This document shows, piece by piece, positions 59,301 to 64,000 of a stretch of DNA of 64,000 nt (position 1 is its first letter; the number at the start of each line of letters is the position of its first letter). This stretch comes from Aphrophora alni. Taxonomy: Eukaryota > Arthropoda > Insecta > Hemiptera > Aphrophoridae. Under the pieces are notes generated by a model. That model saw only the letters and a program-made list of their open reading frames with translations. It searched no databases and was not told the origin of the DNA. The translations under genes were made by a program, and so were the position numbers. The stretch spans positions 96,417,668 through 96,481,667 of the forward strand of contig OY740774.1 in assembly GCA_963513935.1 (NCBI GenBank), given 5' to 3'.

Positions 59301-62300
59301 CCTTCCGATTGTAGAATCGACTATAGTAAATATAAAAATGTCCTTAAATATTGCGGTATTTCTAATTATAGTTTTTTGTTTACAAAAGTATTTCTTTTTC
59401 TAAGAAAAATGAGAGTATTGAATTATTACAAATGAGCATTTTTATTTGTTATCATGTTTACACTTTAGTTTAGGCCTATTTCGTTTTAACATGCAACTTA
59501 TTGTAAAATGAGTTCGGTAATTCATTTAAGTTTGCTATATTTATCTGTGTATAAGTTTATAATATCTGTGTATTACAAAGAGTTCCATATCAATTTTCTG
59601 ATATTACTATTGGTAGTTTCATAGTGTAATAAACACTCTCAATATTATTATAATGTATTCTAAGATAAACGTGAATATTGTTTTATATTTAGTAAATGTA
59701 ATTATCTTTAATAGATTTTCTTTACGCTTGACTTGTATTAAAGAAATAATAGAAGTAAATGTTTTAGATAAAACATAATTTTATATACAGTATTATGGCT
59801 TTTTATTCTTATATCATCAATCTGTAAAAATTAACTTAATTGAGTAAAAGTAAAATAACACTGTGTAAATAATACAGTTTATATATGTAACAAAAACTGT
59901 TATAATTATATTTATAATCGCAACAAACTGAAATAAAATAATAATTAAAATACATATTTTTTTCTCTTTTTTATGTCTATCCAAAAAAATTGCATTTTAA
60001 ATAACCCTAAATTTTCATGATATAAGTAGTGAATACATTGCTTTCTAATCTGTGCTTTCATCAGAGTCTAAATTCATATCGTTTTACAAACCAATGTAGC
60101 AAACAAGTTAAATTCATAATCGTCAGATTTACTATGCTCAAATGAAGACCTGTAAGGCAATTAAATCTTAGGCCGAACATTATATCATTGTTAACTTCCC
60201 ACTTGGGGGCTGTAGTAAGACATTACATGTTTACCTTACACCTTTACTTATAACAATGATTAATTGTTATAGCAGTGTTTTAGCTATGCAGTTAAAGTTT
60301 TGAATTGTTTAAAGTTTTCAAGATATAACACATTAAAACTGAATATTGAACACAATATTACTTAAGTAAATTGTATCAATGAATATGTTTGAAAGTTTAT
60401 ATTATAGTAAGTTACAATTTATTATTATAAAGAATTATGAAGAACAATCCAAGGAAAAGACTAGTTAGGTAAATGTTTCTTTGTTTATTGTTTTTATTAT
60501 ATTAATATTTTTGGAACAATTGATATTTCACAATCCTAATAAATATTACTCAAACAATTTTAATTTTAGATTCATTATCTGAAACTATGACACTTTTGTT
60601 TCAAGCATCATATATGCAAATTAAATTAAGTATATTATTTTTAACTGTAGTAGTATTTAAATCTACTAGAAAATAGTATGTAATTATTTTAATAATTTTA
60701 TATATATATACAGTATATATATATATATATTAAAAAATTACGTACTTTTTGTACAGTAGCAGTTTGATTTATTACCATGATATTAAGATAATTAACTATT
60801 AGCTAATAATTGCAAAATGATACATTGGTTCAAATAAGATTTTCTCTATCAATTCATTTAATTTTTACGACAAAACAGATATATTATTGTTTTAAACGTT
60901 TTATCCTTAATATCGCTAACATATTCGTGTCCTTATTACTAACATCCAAAAATGGTTTCATGTGCTATAAGTAAACTATTTTTTAATTATTTAATAAACG
61001 CATACATTAAGTCTAAAAATGCGAGTATAAAAAAAAAATACTATAATGTACATTATTATTTGACTTAGGTTTTATAAATAATTATTGTAAAATATGTGTT
61101 CAACATTATAAAAACCAATTTAACAGTTTATGTAACTAATAATAGTGTAAATGTGTATAATCCTTTGGATATTAACTTTGCAATTTTAGTATTTTGTGGA
61201 ACATTTAATTGTGTTTTCTGATCGTATTTCTTATATGCTCTGTAGGCCTATATATACACACCTTAAGTTATTAATGTATTTTAAAAGAGAATAAGAAGCG
61301 AAACGAAGTATACAAACATGAAAGAATGGAATTTCTGTATTTAAAATATGAATTCTGATATTATCTTTCGATATAAATTTAACAGTAAAAAAACAAACAA
61401 AGGGAAAAAGATAACAGATCAATTAAATGAATACGAATTTTATTATCTATTTGAATTTTGATTATTCTAAAAATATATTGTAAATAAAAATAGCCTTTAG
61501 TTTATGGTCATTTTATAATGAATCTATACAAAATAAAAACAAAATGTGGAATATAAAATGTACATACGGTTTAGGATAACATTTGTCCACTGAAGATGTA
61601 GTCAAATGGATTATATTGTTATCATAAGCAATACATCAATCGATGTGTAAAGAACAACGATGCAAGCCACAACTAGAGTGAATTAAAACATTAATGAAAT
61701 ATAACAATATTGACTCCGGCATCTACTTAACACAACTTGTGTTTTCGGTGAATTTAAATTATTCAGTCTCTATTTACATACCAGTAATGAACTGTCAATG
61801 AATGACAATAGTTCATATTTGTTTATGATGGTAAAGTCTGGGAAGATAATTTTAAATACAAATGGAACATGTAATTATACTCTCATTTCTGTGATATTAA
61901 TATGGCATTGGAATAGAAATGACATAGATGTAAATAGAAAAATCTATTTTAATAATATTGTCGAAACAAAATTTTAAATTGTCATTTACTAGAGCATAGG
62001 TTAATAAATGATACATATAATGGAAAGTTGTAGGCTATTTTAGATATTATTTTTTGGAAACTAATAATTTATGATATTATAGTAACCCATTTTGTATAAT
62101 TACCACTCAAAAATGGTGTCACATTTAACAATTTGGGATTTAAGAAAATCTTTAAAACGTAATAAACACAACGTTAGGTAAAACGATGATAGAATAACGA
62201 TTTTATAACAGAAAATAACAACTTACAGAATTTCATGGAAGAGATAATATTTGCTAACCAGAGTAAAAGTAACATTCTATGAAAACCTCAACAAATGTCA

Positions 62301-62550
62301 GCTTGTTCAAATACACCCAGTGTTTCATGATACTGATTTGAAAAACTAACTGCAGTATTCGAAATTTTCTACTATACAAAACATCTTTAATAAATCCCAG
62401 ATTTTGTAAACTCCAACAAAACGAATATTTCATAAAACGGTCGGTAATTTGAACAAAAATATGTGTGATATTTTGAAACTTTTTTAAAGTTATGTGAATA
62501 GGAGTCGATAAAAATAATAATCATTTGCAATAAAATGCTTATCGGAACTT
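56389..62550 (+). other. Six kilobases of A+T-rich DNA without a recognised gene
   Basis: An A-rich tract lies at about 56460-56510 and a short (TA)n tract at about 60699-60731. Frames of 60-70 codons (57708, 58262, 58314, 61231) have biased composition and no domain. Confidence 0.35.
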
Positions 62551-62612
62551 CCACGTCACGCCATACTCACGTCACTATGGTGACGTCATCAAGGTGACGT
62601 CATTCTGTGACA
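62551..62612 (+). promoter_or_regulatory. Cluster of CRE/ATF-type motifs
   Basis: Perfect TGACGTCA palindromes lie at 62581-62588 and 62595-62602. Half sites ACGTCA occur at 62553 and 62569, and TGTGACA follows. CREB/ATF factors bind these motifs. No start of a gene is visible nearby, so the role is unknown. Confidence 0.45.
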
Positions 62613-63240
62613 CCCTGATCCTATTATCATATATATGTTGTGATGTTATACTACTTTCTCTTTTTCCGTCTAATGTAAATTGTGGGTTCTACAGTCATGA
62701 AACTCTTTCCTACTTAGGTTACCATTAGAAACCGATTTCTTGTGATTTGGACTCTCTTACATCAAATTAATACTAGACGCACATTAATGATTATACTATA
62801 GGATTGGGTTTAGGATCACATTTCCTTAAATCTAATGATAATACGTGATCACAACAGCATTTGAATTTGAAGATTAAACACATTTCTCAACTTTTAAAAA
62901 AATAACAATTTAAATATTACAATAGTCAAACCATTTTACAAAATAAACTAGTACAATTATAGTAACTATGTATTTATAATGATAGTTTAATACTTTCCGT
63001 TTGTCAAAATAACATACTGTATTTTTCGTCTAACAGCCAGAAACATAAAACTAAATATTTCTGTAACGAGTAATTACTTTTTATTGTCCATGCGCGTTAT
63101 AATTTAGCACATGTTGGTAAGAAACTCAGAGCCTTTTTTATTTTAAAGAATAGAGGAAGATCATATTTGAAAATTATAAACTTATTGATTAGACACATCT
63201 TTTTTAGCCTACACATGAGGTTGTCTTGAGAGAAACGTAA
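62613..63240 (+). other. A+T-rich stretch, nothing recognised
   Basis: No frame or repeat stood out. Confidence 0.35.
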
Positions 63241-63484
63241 TATTAGGAAATGATTTAAATGTACACAATTCTCACAAATATATATATACTTAATTTCAGA
63301 AGCGTTTCGACGACAATGTCGTCATCATCAGTGACAGTTACAAAGCAAAATTATAACTCTGCTTTAGTTAGTTATAATTTTGCTTTATAACTGTCACTGA
63401 TGATGACGACATTGTCGTCGAAACGCGTCTGAAATAAAGTGTATATATTTGTGAGAATTGTGTACTTTTAATCATTTCCTAATA
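63241..63484 (+). repeat. Inverted-repeat (hairpin) element III with hammerhead-like motif
   Basis: Arms of about 115 bp (63241-63355 and 63370-63484) are near-perfect reverse complements around a short centre. The ends are TATTAGG and CCTAATA. On the plus strand 63397-63424 reads CTGATGA, one T, the stem GACGAC-ATT-GTCGTC, then GAAAC; the left arm has the same on the minus strand. A GTC follows three bases later (63427-63429). Confidence 0.78.
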
Positions 63485-64000
63485 CATCTTTTTTGAACTA
63501 TTTTAATATGAACTATATATTTTTTAAATTGTAAAATCCTTAAATTTCAAATGATAAACATGAAAGTAATCAAATTCATAAGAAATATGATAATTTCGGT
63601 AGGCTCTACATACATACAAACAGAGACATACAAATGTATAGTAAAATTCAGATTAACCTAGAGAAAGTTCATATTTCTTAAATTAGCTTCAAGTGTACAG
63701 TTCTGCATGAAGAACAGAGTATCAATTCTTTACAGATGTTTCTGGATCGGACGAAATCCCGCTAAAATCACGACTGCTTGGACTTGTAGGTTAAATTTAA
63801 ATGGACTTCATTAGTTAAATTTAAAACAATCATTGTAGTTAAATATATCTTCAAAGTACTAGCATTCATTTCACATTTTTAGTAATTTATTACCCTTCAA
63901 CTTTCGATTTAATCTGCAGCTTTGTTTTATGCTAACATAAAAGTGGATCATCATTTTGTATTATCTATCAACAATTCTACAACAATCGATGACAGCATTA
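63485..64000 (+). other. A+T-rich stretch to the window end
   Basis: Nothing recognised. Confidence 0.35.

Noticed and set aside
63397..63429. Complete, active hammerhead ribozyme
   Set aside because: The core motif is present but has one extra base before stem II and I cannot find a stem I partner after the GTC; kept only as a hammerhead-like motif.

Overview
The window is A+T-rich eukaryotic DNA, most likely from an insect. The grounds are dense (TA)n microsatellites, spliced genes with GTAAGT donors and TTTCAG acceptors, a degenerate TTAGG array (the usual insect telomere unit), mariner and Penelope-like remnants, and an LTR element whose primer site fits the 3' end of initiator tRNA-Met. 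The order cannot be fixed from the sequence; a hemipteran is only a guess. Coding density is very low.

Region 1 (1-13296) is a nested pair of LTR retrotransposons. The outer element enters from the left with the last 750 bp of its 5' LTR, then a tRNA-Lys-like primer site, a gag gene and an aspartic protease gene, and no reverse transcriptase or integrase. Gag and protease are joined by a textbook -1 frameshift heptamer (A AAA AAC) directly before the gag stop. Its 3' LTR (best estimate 4587-13296) is split by a second, non-coding element of 6308 bp (5715-12022) with two 2069-bp LTRs that I can tell apart at one base only, flanked by a 4-bp ACTT duplication.

Region 2 (13297-23869) is a direct duplication of about 5 kb. 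Both copies carry an identical minus-strand 121-codon reading frame inside a 1.2-kb tract that is identical, while the rest has diverged and gained indels.

Region 3 (24336-24575) holds the end of a Penelope-like element; a sister copy with a reverse-transcriptase fragment is at 55852-56388.

Region 4 (25512-29638) is the only gene I can assemble confidently: a minus-strand beta-1,3-galactosyltransferase (GT31) of 374 aa in three coding exons. A 1.2-kb pentanucleotide array sits in the intron between exons 1 and 2.

Region 5 (30-64 kb) is mostly unannotatable A+T-rich DNA. It contains three hairpin elements (30.9, 43.5 and 63.2 kb), transposase and LINE fragments (32.3, 38.5, 40.5 kb), a TTAGG-like array (41.3 kb), a weakly supported plus-strand gene with three phase-compatible exons (44.86-52.29 kb), several tandem repeats (50.5-53.7 kb) and a cluster of CRE-type motifs (62.55 kb). 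No tRNA, rRNA or CRISPR array was found.
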